The position numbers and the translations under genes were made by a program. The notes under the pieces were generated by a model that saw nothing but the letters and a program-made list of their open reading frames with translations, ran no database searches and was not told where the DNA came from. This document shows, piece by piece, positions 47,171 through 56,248 of a stretch of 64,000 bases of DNA (position 1 is its first letter; each line of letters starts with the position of its first letter). This DNA comes from Pseudomonas sp. SL4(2022) (lineage in GTDB: Bacteria; Pseudomonadota; Gammaproteobacteria; Pseudomonadales; Pseudomonadaceae). The stretch spans positions 1,370,001 through 1,434,000 of the forward strand of contig NZ_CP113060.1 in NCBI RefSeq assembly GCF_026625725.1, given 5' to 3'.

Positions 47171-47296
47171 GGCGGAACAGGCTACGGCCTGCACCCAACC
47201 ACAGCGCAGCCTTGCTGCTGCGCGATTGGCCGACTACCCAGGCACCCCTTGCCGGCTGCCTGGGTACGCTGCCCCTCACCACTGGAGACTCTATTG

Positions 47297-47929
47297 ATGA
47301 ACGCCTTGCGGCGCGTCTGGGACCACTTCGAGGAAGGCTTTATCGCGTTCCTGCTGGCCGCCATGACGCTGGTGACCTTCGTCTACGTGATCCTCAACAA
47401 CCTCTACACGCTGTTCTACAACCTGGCGGATCGCTGGGAAGGCAGCAGCGAGTTTTTCTTCGCCATTGGCGACAGCATTCTCGGCATGGCCCAGTCGATG
47501 ACCTGGAGCATTGCCCTGACCAAGGCGCTGTTCGCCTGGTTGATCTTCTTTGGCCTGGCCTACGGTGTGCGCACCGCCGGGCATATCGGCGTGGATGCGC
47601 TGGTGAAACTGGCCAGCAAACCGGTGCAGCGGGTTATCGGCCTGATCGCATGCATGGCCTGCCTGGGTTATGCAGGGCTGATCGCCGTGGCCAGCTTCGA
47701 TTGGGTGAAAACCCTGTTCACCGCCGGCATCGGCGCCGAGGACCTCGGTCACTACGGCATCATGCAATGGCACATCACTGCCATCGTGCCGTTCGGCTAC
47801 GCCATGGTGTTTATCCGCTTCTTTGAAATCTTCGTGCGCATCCTGCGTAACCAGCAGACCGGCCTCGGCCTGGCCGATGAAGCCGCCGACGCGCTGAAGA
47901 TCAATGAGCATGAGGAGCACAAGCCATGA
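47297..47929 (+). CDS. dctQ: C4-dicarboxylate TRAP transporter small permease DctQ
   Basis: 210 residues from the ATG at 47297, preceded by CTGGAGA; the upstream in-frame ATG lacks a site. Four membrane helices: FIAFLLAAMTLVTFVYVILNN, ALTKALFAWLIFFGLAYGV, VIGLIACMACLGYAGLIAVA and WHITAIVPFGYAMVFIRFF. YGVRTAGHIGVDAL is the conserved DctQ loop. A connector longer than usual holds FAIGDSILGMAQSMTW. It overlaps dctM by ATGA. Confidence 0.95.
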   Translation: MNALRRVWDHFEEGFIAFLLAAMTLVTFVYVILNNLYTLFYNLADRWEGSSEFFFAIGDSILGMAQSMTWSIALTKALFAWLIFFGLAYGVRTAGHIGVDALVKLASKPVQRVIGLIACMACLGYAGLIAVASFDWVKTLFTAGIGAEDLGHYGIMQWHITAIVPFGYAMVFIRFFEIFVRILRNQQTGLGLADEAADALKINEHEEHKP

Positions 47930-49209
47930 CCATCCTGTTCCTCTTTGTCCTGCTGTTCCTACTGATGTTTATCGGCGTGCCGATTGCCGCGTCGCTGGGT
48001 CTCTCCGGTGCGCTGACCATCATGCTGTTCAGCCCGGACTCGGTGCGTTCGCTGGCGATCAAGCTGTTCGAAACCAGTGAGCACTACACCCTGCTGGCGA
48101 TCCCGTTCTTCCTGCTCTCCGGTGCCTTTATGACCACCGGCGGCGTGGCCAAGCGCCTGATCGATTTCGCCAACGCCTGCGTCGGCCATATCCGTGGCGG
48201 CCTGGCCATCTCGGCGGTATTGGCGTGCATGCTGTTCGCGGCGCTGTCCGGCTCATCCCCAGCCACCGTGGCTGCCGTCGGTTCGATTGCCATCGCCGGT
48301 ATGGTGCGCTCCGGTTACCCGCAGGCTTTCGGCGCCGGTATCGTGTGTAACGCCGGCACCCTGGGCATCCTGATTCCGCCGTCGATCGTCATGGTGGTGT
48401 ACGCCGCGGCAACCGAGCAGTCGGTGGGCAAGCTGTTTATGGCCGGTGTGGTACCGGGCCTGCTGCTGGGCGTAATCCTGATGGTGGCGATCTATATCGT
48501 CGCGCGGAAGATGAACCTGCCGGCCATGCCACGTGCCACTTTCCGTGAGTTCCTCACCGCTGCACGCAAAGCCGTATGGGGCCTGCTGCTGATGGTGATC
48601 ATCCTCGGCGGCATCTACACCGGCATGTTCACCCCAACCGAAGCCGCTGCTGTGGCGGCGGTCTACGCCGGCTTAGTGGCGCTGTTCGTGTACAAGGACA
48701 TGACCATCCGCGAGTGCCCGAAGGTGCTGCTGGAGTCCGGCAAGCTGAGCATCATGCTGATGTTCATCATTGCCAACGCCATGCTCTTCGCCCACGTGCT
48801 GACCACTGAGCAGATCCCGCAGACCATCACCGCCTGGGTGGTGGACATGGGCCTGCAACCCTGGCAGTTCCTGCTGGTGGTGAACATCGTGTTGCTGGTG
48901 GCGGGCGCCTTTATGGAGCCGTCGGCGATCATCCTGATCCTCGCGCCAATCCTTTTCCCGATTGCCGTGCAACTGGGCATCGACCCGATCCACCTGGGCA
49001 TTATCATGGTGGTGAACATGGAAATCGGCCTGATCACGCCACCGGTGGGACTCAATCTGTTCGTCACCTCGGCGGTGACCGGCATGCCGCTGACCGCCGT
49101 GGTCAAGGCTGCCTGGCCATGGCTGATGATTTTGCTGGGCTTCCTGGTAGTGATCACCTACGTGCCGTCAATATCCCTGGCACTGCCAAACTGGCTGGGC
49201 ATGACCTGA
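47926..49209 (+). CDS. dctM: C4-dicarboxylate TRAP transporter large permease DctM
   Basis: 427 residues with about twelve helices. It is the sodium-coupled transport subunit. Typical stretches include LLAIPFFLLSGAFMTTGGVAKRLIDFANA, ALSGSSPATVAAVGSIAIAGM, GTLGILIPPSIVMVVYA and, near the end, GLITPPVGLNLFVTSAVTGMPL. It completes the dctPQM operon and is followed by an intrinsic terminator 35 bases on. No anomaly. Confidence 0.97.
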   Translation: MTILFLFVLLFLLMFIGVPIAASLGLSGALTIMLFSPDSVRSLAIKLFETSEHYTLLAIPFFLLSGAFMTTGGVAKRLIDFANACVGHIRGGLAISAVLACMLFAALSGSSPATVAAVGSIAIAGMVRSGYPQAFGAGIVCNAGTLGILIPPSIVMVVYAAATEQSVGKLFMAGVVPGLLLGVILMVAIYIVARKMNLPAMPRATFREFLTAARKAVWGLLLMVIILGGIYTGMFTPTEAAAVAAVYAGLVALFVYKDMTIRECPKVLLESGKLSIMLMFIIANAMLFAHVLTTEQIPQTITAWVVDMGLQPWQFLLVVNIVLLVAGAFMEPSAIILILAPILFPIAVQLGIDPIHLGIIMVVNMEIGLITPPVGLNLFVTSAVTGMPLTAVVKAAWPWLMILLGFLVVITYVPSISLALPNWLGMT

Positions 49210-49243
49210 CAGCAACTCTGTGTGCACTTCCCTGCACACTTTT

Positions 49244-49271
49244 AGCCCGGCCTAGGTGCCGGGCTTTTTTT
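49244..49271 (+). terminator. Intrinsic terminator of dctPQM
   Basis: AGCCCGGC pairs with GCCGGGCT around a six-base loop and is followed by seven T. A half copy of the short palindrome family (GGCGTAACCCACC) lies some 60 bases further, before the ubi genes. Confidence 0.9.
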
Positions 49272-49376
49272 GCTCGCAGTTTTTTGTCAGGCGGATTGGC
49301 ACCATGCGCCATGGCCAGGTTCACGCCGTGCGGCGTAACCCACCATCGGCGCACCGCGCATCACTGGGCTAACGAG

Positions 49377-50594
49377 TTAAACCCGCGCCAACTCTGGCAG
49401 GTCACCCGACAAACCCAGCGCCTGACGCACGAACAGCGCCTTGGCTTCCGGCAGGTCGTCCACCCAGTTGAGGCCACTGTTGCGCAGCCAGCGCACGGGC
49501 AGCGGATCGGCCTGGAACAGCCGCTCGAAGCCTTCCATCGCCGCCATCATCGCCAGGTTATGCGGCATGCGCCGGCGCTCGTAACGGCTCAGCACCTTTA
49601 CATCACTCAGACGCTCGCCACGTTGCGCGGCGTGCAGCAACACCTCAGCCAATACCGCGACATCAAGAAAGCCCAGGTTGACGCCCTGCCCGGCCAACGG
49701 GTGGATGCTGTGCGCGGCATCGCCAATCAGTGCCAGGCCATCCTCGACATAACGCTTGGCGTGCCGCTGACGCAACGGAATACACAGGCGCGGGTCAGCT
49801 TGCAGCACCTCACCCAGACGATGTTCGAAGGCAAAACCGAGGGCGCGGCGGAAACCCGCATCATCCAATGCCATCAGCCGCTCGGCTTCAGTGGGCGTAA
49901 CCGACCAGACAATCGAGCACCAGTGCTCACCTTCGGGACCGGCCAGCGGCAAAAAGGCCAACGGGCCGTCATCGGTAAAGCGCTGCCAGGCGGTGGCCTG
50001 ATTTGGCTTGCTGCAACGCACGCTGGTGACGATGGCGTGGTGCAGGTAATCCCATTCACGGGTGGCGCAACCGGCTAAACGGCGCACCGCCGAGTTGGCG
50101 CCGTCAGCAGCAATGATCAACGGCGCGCGTAGCTCACGGCCGTCGCTCAGGCTGAGTAACCAGCCCTCGCCGGAGCGGCGTAACTGCTCCAGACGTGCAC
50201 CTGGCAGCAAGCCAATCGAACTGTCATGCAGGCGCTCAAGCAGCGCGTCCTGCACCACGCGGTTTTCGACGATATGGCCCAGGGATTCGGCATGCACGCT
50301 GGCCGCGCTGAAGTGAATCTGCCCGGTGCCCGAGCCATCCCACACCTGCATCTCGGAATAGGAGCAGGCGCGCCGCGCGGCAATGCCATCCCACACACCC
50401 AGGCGTTCAAGAATGCGTTGGCTGGCCACCGACAGCGCGCTGACTCGCGGCTCGAAGGCGGCCTGCGGATCAAAGGGCTTGACGCTCAGCGGGCTGCCAT
50501 CAACCAGCAGGATTTCCAGGCCCTGATCCTGCAGGGCCAGTGCCAGGGCGCTGCCCACCATGCCTGCGCCAACGATGATCAGATCCGCTTGCAT
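49377..50594 (-). CDS. ubiI: FAD-dependent ubiquinone-biosynthesis hydroxylase (UbiI/VisC family)
   Basis: 405 residues from the ATG at 50594 (AGGA seven bases upstream); a GTG one codon earlier is possible. FAD-binding motifs are LIIVGAGMVGSALALALQDQG at the start, APLIIAADGANSAVRRLAG in the middle and LIGDAAHSIHPLAGQGVNLGFLDVAVLAEVL near residue 290. It hydroxylates the polyprenyl-phenol ring in aerobic ubiquinone synthesis, probably at C5. It is the last gene of pepP-ubiH-DUF4442-ubiI. The position specificity is assigned from gene order and could differ. Confidence 0.88.
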   Translation of the reverse strand: MQADLIIVGAGMVGSALALALQDQGLEILLVDGSPLSVKPFDPQAAFEPRVSALSVASQRILERLGVWDGIAARRACSYSEMQVWDGSGTGQIHFSAASVHAESLGHIVENRVVQDALLERLHDSSIGLLPGARLEQLRRSGEGWLLSLSDGRELRAPLIIAADGANSAVRRLAGCATREWDYLHHAIVTSVRCSKPNQATAWQRFTDDGPLAFLPLAGPEGEHWCSIVWSVTPTEAERLMALDDAGFRRALGFAFEHRLGEVLQADPRLCIPLRQRHAKRYVEDGLALIGDAAHSIHPLAGQGVNLGFLDVAVLAEVLLHAAQRGERLSDVKVLSRYERRRMPHNLAMMAAMEGFERLFQADPLPVRWLRNSGLNWVDDLPEAKALFVRQALGLSGDLPELARV

Positions 50595-50608
50595 CACATA
50601 TTCCTTGT

Positions 50609-51091
50609 TCAGGCTGCCTGCCGAGCGCGCGGTTTAAGTCGCACGTAGAGAGTTTTATGCACCCGCGCCACCAGGGTACCGCTGCCATCGCGCACCTCTA
50701 CATGCAACTCGGGCAGGTATTTTTCACCGTCGGCGGTGTGCTGGCGAATGTCCTCGAGCAGGTGTTCGTCGATGCTGAAATCGGCGTACACCGGGCCTTT
50801 GCCGGGGGCGATAAAGTCGATGCGCGCCGCCTTGTCCCACACGATAAATTCACGCCCAAGGTTTTCCATGATCATCAGCATGAAAAACGGGTCGGTCATC
50901 GAATACAGGCTGCCGCCGAACTGGGTACCAACATAGTTGCGGTTATACCAGCCCAGGCCCATCTTGACCTGCACCTGACGGAAGTCCGCGCTGATCTGCC
51001 GCACCCGTACGCCAGCCCCCAGGTAGGGCGGATACAGGTTCATCGCCCAACGCAGCAGCCGCGCCTTGCGCGCCAATTTATTTGCCGACAT
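50609..51091 (-). CDS. DUF4442 hotdog-fold protein
   Basis: 160 residues, cytoplasmic, resembling thioesterase-like hotdog proteins. The region RNYVGTQFGGSLYSMTDPFFMLMIMENLG (about 50-78) corresponds to the hotdog helix, and FIAPGKGPVYADFSIDEHLLEDI to the second strand set. No classic thioesterase catalytic Asp is obvious to me. It sits between two ubiquinone hydroxylase genes, 11 and 3 bases away, so it is cotranscribed and may relate to lipid or quinone metabolism. Function unknown. Confidence 0.85.
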   Translation of the reverse strand: MSANKLARKARLLRWAMNLYPPYLGAGVRVRQISADFRQVQVKMGLGWYNRNYVGTQFGGSLYSMTDPFFMLMIMENLGREFIVWDKAARIDFIAPGKGPVYADFSIDEHLLEDIRQHTADGEKYLPELHVEVRDGSGTLVARVHKTLYVRLKPRARQAA

Positions 51092-51094
51092 GAC

Positions 51095-52282
51095 TCAATA
51101 CTCCGAACGGGTGCCGAGGCCCATGGCCTGGCGGGCAAACCAGCGTTTCGCCGGAGGAAGAAGATCGAGGCCAAGCAAACCGAGGTTACGCCCGGCAGCC
51201 AGCAGCGGCTGGCCAGTGCTGAACAGGCGGGTGACCTGGTCGGAGAAGCCGACGGTCAGCTGCTGATCCATCTGCTGACTCTTCAGGTAGCGCTGCAGGG
51301 TGGTCAGATCGCCCAAGGGCGCGCTGCTGTCCAGCAGCGTTTCTGCCAGCACCAGGGTGTCGCGCAACGACAGGTTGTAGCCCTGCCCGGCAATTGGATG
51401 CAGGCTGTGCGCGGCGTTACCGAGTACCACCAGATGCTGACGCACCTGCTCCCTGGCGGCCGTCAGCGCCAGTGGATAGAGATGCCGCGTACCAACCTGG
51501 CGCAAACTGCCCAGGCGATAACCGAAGGCCTGCTGCAACTCGGCAAGAAACGCCGCATCGTCCAGCATCGACAAGCGTTCGGCTTCCAGCGTGGCGCGAG
51601 TCCAGACCAGCGCGCAGCGGTTATCCGCCAGCGGCAACAGGGCCATCGGCCCTTCTTCGGTAAACCGTTCGAAGGCCAGGCCGTTATGCGCCTCTTGCGG
51701 GCTGACGTTGGCGATCAGCGCGCTCTGGCCATAGGGCGTGTTGCTGACGGCAATGCCCAGTTGCTCGCGCAGCCCGGAGCGGCCGCCTTCAGCGAGAATC
51801 GCCAGGCTGCATTCCAGTTCGCTGCCATCGTCCAGGGTCAGCCGGTAGCCATCGGCCAGGGCCTGCATGCGGTTAACCTGAGCCGGGCTGCGCCAGCTCA
51901 CCACCTGCTGATCCAGCGCCTGCCACAGACATTCACCGAGCCAGGCGTTTTCCACCACATAGCCCAGTGCCGGCACGCCTTCTTCCTCGGCGCTCAAGCG
52001 CGCAGCGGCAAAGCGGCCACGGTCGGAAACATGAATCTGCTTGATCGGCTCGGCGCGCTGGCTGATCTGCTGCCACAGGCCGAGCCGCTGGTAGATCTGC
52101 TGCGAGCCGAACGACAGCGCAGTGGAGCGTGCGTCGTAACTGGGCTGATAACCATTGCCCGGGGTGAACGGCTCGATCAGGCAAATACGCCAGTTGCGCT
52201 GCTTGGCCTCCGTTTGCAAGGCCACCGCCAGACTGGCGCCGACCAAGCCACCGCCAATAATCGCAATGTCGACGCGTGACAT
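51095..52282 (-). CDS. ubiH: FAD-dependent 2-octaprenyl-6-methoxyphenyl hydroxylase UbiH
   Basis: 395 residues. FAD sites are VDIAIIGGGLVGASLAVALQ, LECSLAILAEGGRSGLREQLG and VVLGNAAHSLHPIAGQGYNLSLRDTLVLAETL. The substrate-loop segment YDARSTALSFGSQQIYQRLGLW is the UbiH/UbiF family N-terminal signature. It catalyses a ring hydroxylation in aerobic ubiquinone synthesis. It starts three bases after pepP ends. Pairing with pepP is conserved in enterics and pseudomonads (pepP-ubiH-visC). Confidence 0.92.
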   Translation of the reverse strand: MSRVDIAIIGGGLVGASLAVALQTEAKQRNWRICLIEPFTPGNGYQPSYDARSTALSFGSQQIYQRLGLWQQISQRAEPIKQIHVSDRGRFAAARLSAEEEGVPALGYVVENAWLGECLWQALDQQVVSWRSPAQVNRMQALADGYRLTLDDGSELECSLAILAEGGRSGLREQLGIAVSNTPYGQSALIANVSPQEAHNGLAFERFTEEGPMALLPLADNRCALVWTRATLEAERLSMLDDAAFLAELQQAFGYRLGSLRQVGTRHLYPLALTAAREQVRQHLVVLGNAAHSLHPIAGQGYNLSLRDTLVLAETLLDSSAPLGDLTTLQRYLKSQQMDQQLTVGFSDQVTRLFSTGQPLLAAGRNLGLLGLDLLPPAKRWFARQAMGLGTRSEY

Positions 52283-52285
52283 GCT

Positions 52286-53620
52286 CTAGGCCGCCACACT
52301 GCGTGCGGCGGCCATCAGCGCTTCAATCTCGGCGACGGTTTTCGGTACGCCGCTGGTAAGGATTTCGCAGCCTGTCTTGGTCACCACCACATCATCTTCG
52401 ATACGCACACCGATGCCGCGCCACTTCTTCGCCACGTCCGGGTTGTCCACGGCGATGTAGATGCCCGGCTCAACCGTCATGGCCATGCCAACTTCCAGCT
52501 CGCGCCATTCGCCGCCGACCTTGTACTCGCCGACATCATGCACATCCATGCCCAGCCAGTGGCCGGCGCGGTGCATATAGAAGGGTTTGTAGGCTTCAGT
52601 GGCAATCAGCTCGGCCACATCACCCTGCAGCAGACCGAGTTCCACCAGACCAGCGGTAATCACCTGCACGGTGGTCTCGTGGGCCTGATTCCAGTGTTTG
52701 CCAGGGGCGATTTCCTTGAAGGCTGCTTCCTGCGCCGCCAGCACCAGCTCGTAGATGGCCTTCTGCTCCGGCGAGAAGGTGCCGCTGACCGGGAAGGTGC
52801 GGGTGATGTCACTGGCGTAGCAGTCGATCTCGCAACCAGCATCGATCAACACCAGATCGCCGTCTTTCAGCGGTGCATCGTTCTCGCGGTAATGCAGGAT
52901 GCAGGCGTTCTTGCCCGCTGCGACGATGCTGCCATAGGCTGGCATCTTCGCCCCGCCCTTGCGGAACTCGTAGTCCAGTTCGGCTTCCAGGTGGTACTCG
53001 AACAGGCCGGCACGGCTCGCCTGCATGGCGCGCACATGGGCACGGCAGGAGATGTCCGCCGCTTCCTTCATGACTTTGACTTCGGCCGCCGACTTGTACA
53101 GGCGCTGGTCATGCAGCAGGTGCTCAAGGGTGATGAATTCGTTGGGCGGCGTCGCGCCTTGGCGCGCTTTGGAGCGGATCACGTTGATCCACTCCATCAG
53201 CTGGCGGTCAAACTCATGATTGGTGCCCATGGAGGAATAGACCCGATCACGGCCCTCGATCAGCCCTGGCAGAATGTCGTCGATGTCACCAATCGGGAAC
53301 GCATCATCCGCACCGTACTGGCTGATCGCGCCATCCTGGCCGGCACGCAGGCCATCCCACAGCTCACGCAGGGGGTCGCGCTCGCGGCAGAACAACACAT
53401 ACTCGCCATGCTCACGCCCAGGAATCAGCGCAATCACCGCTTCGGGCTCGGGAAAGCCGGAGAGGTACTGGAAGTCGCTGTCCTGACGGTAGATATGCTC
53501 AACATCGCGGTTGCGGATATACACCGGCGCAGCCGGCAGAATCGCGATGCTGTTGGGTTCCATCTGCGCCATCAGCGCCTTGCGCCGACGGGCGTATTCC
53601 GACTTGGGGATGCTGATCAT
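52286..53620 (-). CDS. pepP: Xaa-Pro aminopeptidase PepP
   Basis: 444 residues from the ATG at 53620, matching the E. coli length (441). The longer reading adds 16 unconserved residues. It removes N-terminal residues next to proline. The pita-bread fold's metal ligands are in LVLIDAGCEIDCYASDITRTFPVSG (two Asp), HRAGHWLGMDVHDVG (His), and the two Glu in MTVEPGIYI and GVRIEDDVVV. The N-terminal creatinase-like domain includes DFQYLSGFPEPEA. First enzyme gene of the ubi operon, following the YgfB-type gene. Confidence 0.96.
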   Translation of the reverse strand: MISIPKSEYARRRKALMAQMEPNSIAILPAAPVYIRNRDVEHIYRQDSDFQYLSGFPEPEAVIALIPGREHGEYVLFCRERDPLRELWDGLRAGQDGAISQYGADDAFPIGDIDDILPGLIEGRDRVYSSMGTNHEFDRQLMEWINVIRSKARQGATPPNEFITLEHLLHDQRLYKSAAEVKVMKEAADISCRAHVRAMQASRAGLFEYHLEAELDYEFRKGGAKMPAYGSIVAAGKNACILHYRENDAPLKDGDLVLIDAGCEIDCYASDITRTFPVSGTFSPEQKAIYELVLAAQEAAFKEIAPGKHWNQAHETTVQVITAGLVELGLLQGDVAELIATEAYKPFYMHRAGHWLGMDVHDVGEYKVGGEWRELEVGMAMTVEPGIYIAVDNPDVAKKWRGIGVRIEDDVVVTKTGCEILTSGVPKTVAEIEALMAAARSVAA

Positions 53621-53669
53621 GGGCAGATTGAGTCCACTTCTGGTTACTTGAAAACAGGTGTCATGCAAA

Positions 53670-54224
53670 TCAATGCAGCGACGGTTTCGCCGCGGCGACC
53701 ACTGGTTTGGCGCACTCGCTGAACAACAGCAGCGGCGCTACGCGCAGGTATTCCATCACTTCCATGTAGTCGTTCTCGCCATCATCGGACTCGTCCAGGG
53801 CGTTCTGCACCTGAGAAATGGCCGAGAGGTCTTGCAGCACTTCCATGGCTTCGGCGCTCAGAGCGCTGTCACGGGCAGTCAGGCCGAAACCACCGAGGAA
53901 GCCCTGACACCATTGTCCCAGAGCCACAGCGCGCTCGCTAAGCGGCGCATCGTCGCTGGGCAGCAACAGCACCACGGTGACGTCATTGCTGGACAGTTCG
54001 TTCTTGACCATTTCCTGCAGGCCAATCAGCGCCTGGCGCACGGTATCTTCCGGCGCAGCGCCGAGCAGCTCGGCGGCATCCACCAGCCAGGGGTCGATTT
54101 CAAAGCCGGCGCCGGCGCAGCTACGACCGAGCAACAGGCCATGCAACTCAGCAGGCGAAACGGTATAACCGCTGCTGGCTAGCAGGGTTGCAAAAGCAGA
54201 ATACGGGGAGTTCGAGATAGGCAT
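53670..54224 (-). CDS. UPF0149 / YgfB family protein
   Basis: 184 residues, acidic, all-helical. [18 protein letters not shown] (about 22-39), [21 protein letters not shown] and [23 protein letters not shown] are the family hallmarks. YgfB in P. aeruginosa has been reported to affect beta-lactam resistance through the AlpA/ampDh3 route; whether that holds here is unknown. It precedes pepP by 50 bases on the same strand and diverges from the zapA pair. Confidence 0.9.
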   Translation of the reverse strand: MPISNSPYSAFATLLASSGYTVSPAELHGLLLGRSCAGAGFEIDPWLVDAAELLGAAPEDTVRQALIGLQEMVKNELSSNDVTVVLLLPSDDAPLSERAVALGQWCQGFLGGFGLTARDSALSAEAMEVLQDLSAISQVQNALDESDDGENDYMEVMEYLRVAPLLLFSECAKPVVAAAKPSLH

Positions 54225-54529
54225 AGATAACTAGGCGCAACGCTGCGCAATCACTAGAATGGAGGCCTCGTATCCTAGCACCGGCAAGCCCACCAAGACT
54301 ATTCAAGGTGCTCGGCGGAACGTGCATGTCCAACCTGCCAACACCGCGACGCATAGCCACAAGATGATCGCCGGGTGAAACACATCAAGCGCTGGCGCAG
54401 TAATCTGTTCCACACTGACCAAACTGCCGAGTATCCGCAGCATGCACTGCTCGGCACTGTCGAAGACGATCGAAAAACGCTATTTTCCCCCTTGTCTGTC
54501 CCGCTCATATACCCGCGAGTAGAGAATCC
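54225..54529. other. Divergent intergenic region between ygfB-type and zapA-pair genes
   Basis: 305 bases without a credible gene. It contains a GCGCA-ACGC-TGCGC palindrome at 54235-54248 close to the leftward start. I could not place convincing -35/-10 boxes on either strand. Confidence 0.5.
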
Positions 54530-54736
54530 ATGGAAGACGCCGATCTGCATGCACTCACGACCAAGCTGGATCTGCTTATCCAGCGCGTCGAGCAGCTCAA
54601 AGCGCAAAACCGACTGCTTCTGGCGAGCGAAAAGGCCTGGCGCGAAGAACGCGCGCAGTTAATTGAAAAGAACGAAATGGCCCGGCACAAGGTCGAATCC
54701 ATGATTTCGCGCCTCAAAGCCCTGGAGCAGGATTAA
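54530..54736 (+). CDS. Small coiled-coil protein (TIGR02449, ZapB-like)
   Basis: 68 residues, almost entirely one coiled coil (heptads from LTTKLDLLIQRVEQLKAQNRLLLASEKAW to SMISRLKALEQD). This family is regularly encoded just before zapA in gammaproteobacteria and has been likened to ZapB, a cell-division accessory protein. It overlaps zapA by one base (TAATG), so the two are translationally coupled, supporting a division role. No direct evidence of function. Confidence 0.88.
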   Translation: MEDADLHALTTKLDLLIQRVEQLKAQNRLLLASEKAWREERAQLIEKNEMARHKVESMISRLKALEQD

Positions 54737-55050
54737 TGACCCAGTCGAATACCTTGACCGTCCAGATTCTGGACAAAGAATATTGCATCGCCTGTCCCAG
54801 TGATGAGCGCAGCAATCTGGAGAGTGCCGCGCGCTACCTGGACGGCAAGATGCGGGAGATTCGCTCCAGCGGCAAAGTGATCGGTGCCGACCGCGTTGCC
54901 GTGATGGCCGCCCTCAACATCACCCACGACCTGCTACACAAACAGCAACACCTTGATCAGCAGGCCGGCGCCAACCGCGAACAGGTGCGCAGTCTGCTCA
55001 ACCGCGTCGACGGTGCTCTGGCGCGGGATGCTGATGAGCAAGCCAACTGA
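54736..55050 (+). CDS. zapA: Cell division protein ZapA
   Basis: 104 residues. It bundles FtsZ filaments at the division ring. The N-terminal beta-strand part (NTLTVQILDKEYCIACPSDE), the signature LESAARYLDGKMREIRSSGKVIGADRVAVMAALNITHDLL and a C-terminal coiled coil are all normal. It is followed immediately by the 6S RNA gene, the conserved zapA-ssrS-ygfA order. Confidence 0.95.
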   Translation: MTQSNTLTVQILDKEYCIACPSDERSNLESAARYLDGKMREIRSSGKVIGADRVAVMAALNITHDLLHKQQHLDQQAGANREQVRSLLNRVDGALARDADEQAN

Positions 55051-55071
55051 TTACGCACAGACGCTTTCGGG

Positions 55072-55077
55072 TATACT
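55072..55077 (+). promoter_or_regulatory. -10 element of the 6S RNA promoter
   Basis: TATACT lies nine bases before the predicted 6S RNA start. The -35 is weak (TTACGC at 55051-55056). Confidence 0.6.
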
Positions 55078-55085
55078 AACGGCCG

Positions 55086-55264
55086 CTCCCTGGAGTGTGC
55101 GCCAGTTGGTGATGTCCCTGAGCCGATACGCACAAACCCGGGGGTTGCATGTTGAGGCCGGTGTGCATGTCCGCCTGACGGAAAGCCTTAACGCCTCCTG
55201 CAACCTCCACCTTGAACTTTCGGGTTCAAGGGCTAAACCGACAGCGGCACGTCGGGGAGTCACC
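55086..55264 (+). ncRNA. ssrS: 6S RNA (SsrS)
   Basis: About 180 bases between zapA and the 5-formyl-THF cyclo-ligase gene, the invariable location. The ends pair (CTCCC near the 5' end with GGGGAG near the 3' end), and long complementary arms surround a central open bubble. The 5' segment CTGGAGTGTGCGCCAGTTGG and the TTGAACTTTCGGGTTCAAGG hairpin match the Pseudomonas 6S RNA as I remember it. It binds sigma-70 RNA polymerase in stationary phase. The exact 3' end is approximate. Confidence 0.9.
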
Positions 55265-55311
55265 CTTTTTAGCCTGTTGCCCAGCCGTGGTCACAGCGCC
55301 CGCCCAAGCCC

Positions 55312-55908
55312 ATGCCCGATACTTCTGCACTGAGTCGCACGCAACTGCGCCGACACCTGCGCGCGCAACGCCGCGCACTCAGCCGCCAGGCCCAGCGCCA
55401 CGCCGCGCGCGGACTGTACCAACAACTCGCCCAGCACCCACTGTTTCGCCGTGCGACGCAGATTGCCCTGTACCTGCCCAATGATGGCGAGATCGATCCG
55501 CGCCCACTGTTGCGTGCGGCGCAGCAGCGCGGCAAGGCGACCTACCTGCCAGTGCTCAGCCCCTGGCCACGCAGCAAGATGGTGTTTCAGCGCATCCGAC
55601 CTGGCGAACGCTTGCAGAAAAACCGCTTCGGCATTGACGAGCCGCGGCGCAACCGCAAGCAGCAGCGCAAGATCTGGACCCTGGATTTGGTGCTACTGCC
55701 CCTGGTTGGCTTCGACCGTCACGGCGCGCGCCTGGGCATGGGCGGTGGGTTTTATGACCGTAGCCTGGCCTATCGCGCACTGCGCAAAAATTGGCACAAA
55801 CCGACATTACTCGGCTTGGCGCATGAGTGTCAGCAGGTCGAACAGCTGAGCATGGCCAGTTGGGACGTGCCCTTGCAAGGCACGGTAACGGATAAGGCGT
55901 GGTATTGA
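55312..55908 (+). CDS. 5-formyltetrahydrofolate cyclo-ligase
   Basis: 198 residues. It converts 5-formyl-THF to 5,10-methenyl-THF with ATP. The basic N-terminus RRHLRAQRRALSRQAQ binds ATP, IALYLPNDGEIDPRPLL is the folate loop, and LVLLPLVGFDRHGARLGMGGGFYDRSLAY is the family signature. It lies 48 bases after 6S RNA, and in many gammaproteobacteria the two are cotranscribed (ssrS-ygfA). Confidence 0.95.
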   Translation: MPDTSALSRTQLRRHLRAQRRALSRQAQRHAARGLYQQLAQHPLFRRATQIALYLPNDGEIDPRPLLRAAQQRGKATYLPVLSPWPRSKMVFQRIRPGERLQKNRFGIDEPRRNRKQQRKIWTLDLVLLPLVGFDRHGARLGMGGGFYDRSLAYRALRKNWHKPTLLGLAHECQQVEQLSMASWDVPLQGTVTDKAWY

Positions 55909-55948
55909 TGGTGTAGCGGTACCGCGCTCCCTGCGGTACACAACCGGC

Positions 55949-56080
55949 TTAGCCTGCCGCTTTGGGCTGCAACACCGGCGCAGGCTGGCGCTCCCACAGG
56001 CTCTGGGTGTAACCCGTGGTTACCACGCCCAGACTGAACAGAATCACCAACACCCACAACACATCTGGTTTACGTTTCAT
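55949..56080 (-). CDS. Small single-pass membrane protein (43 aa)
   Basis: 43 residues: a basic start MKRKPDV, one hydrophobic helix (LWVLVILFSLGVVTTGY) and a short Pro/Gln/Ala tail ending APVLQPKAAG. Start choice is firm because GGGGGAGG lies seven bases upstream of the ATG, an unusually strong ribosome site. The topology would be N-in with a short periplasmic tail. I know of no function; similar small open frames occur near the cyclo-ligase gene in other pseudomonads, from memory. Confidence 0.75.
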   Translation of the reverse strand: MKRKPDVLWVLVILFSLGVVTTGYTQSLWERQPAPVLQPKAAG

Positions 56081-56248
56081 TCAATGCCTCCCCCTTTAAG
56101 GCATAACGCGCGGTGTTTCCGCAGCCATTATTGTTATAGATCCCGCAACGGTGGCCATCCGCCCTGCCATTCGGGCAACAAGCCCATGTGATAGATAGCG
56201 GGCGGCACACCCAGTCCGTTAACGGACTGACCCACAGGAGCAAAGTTC

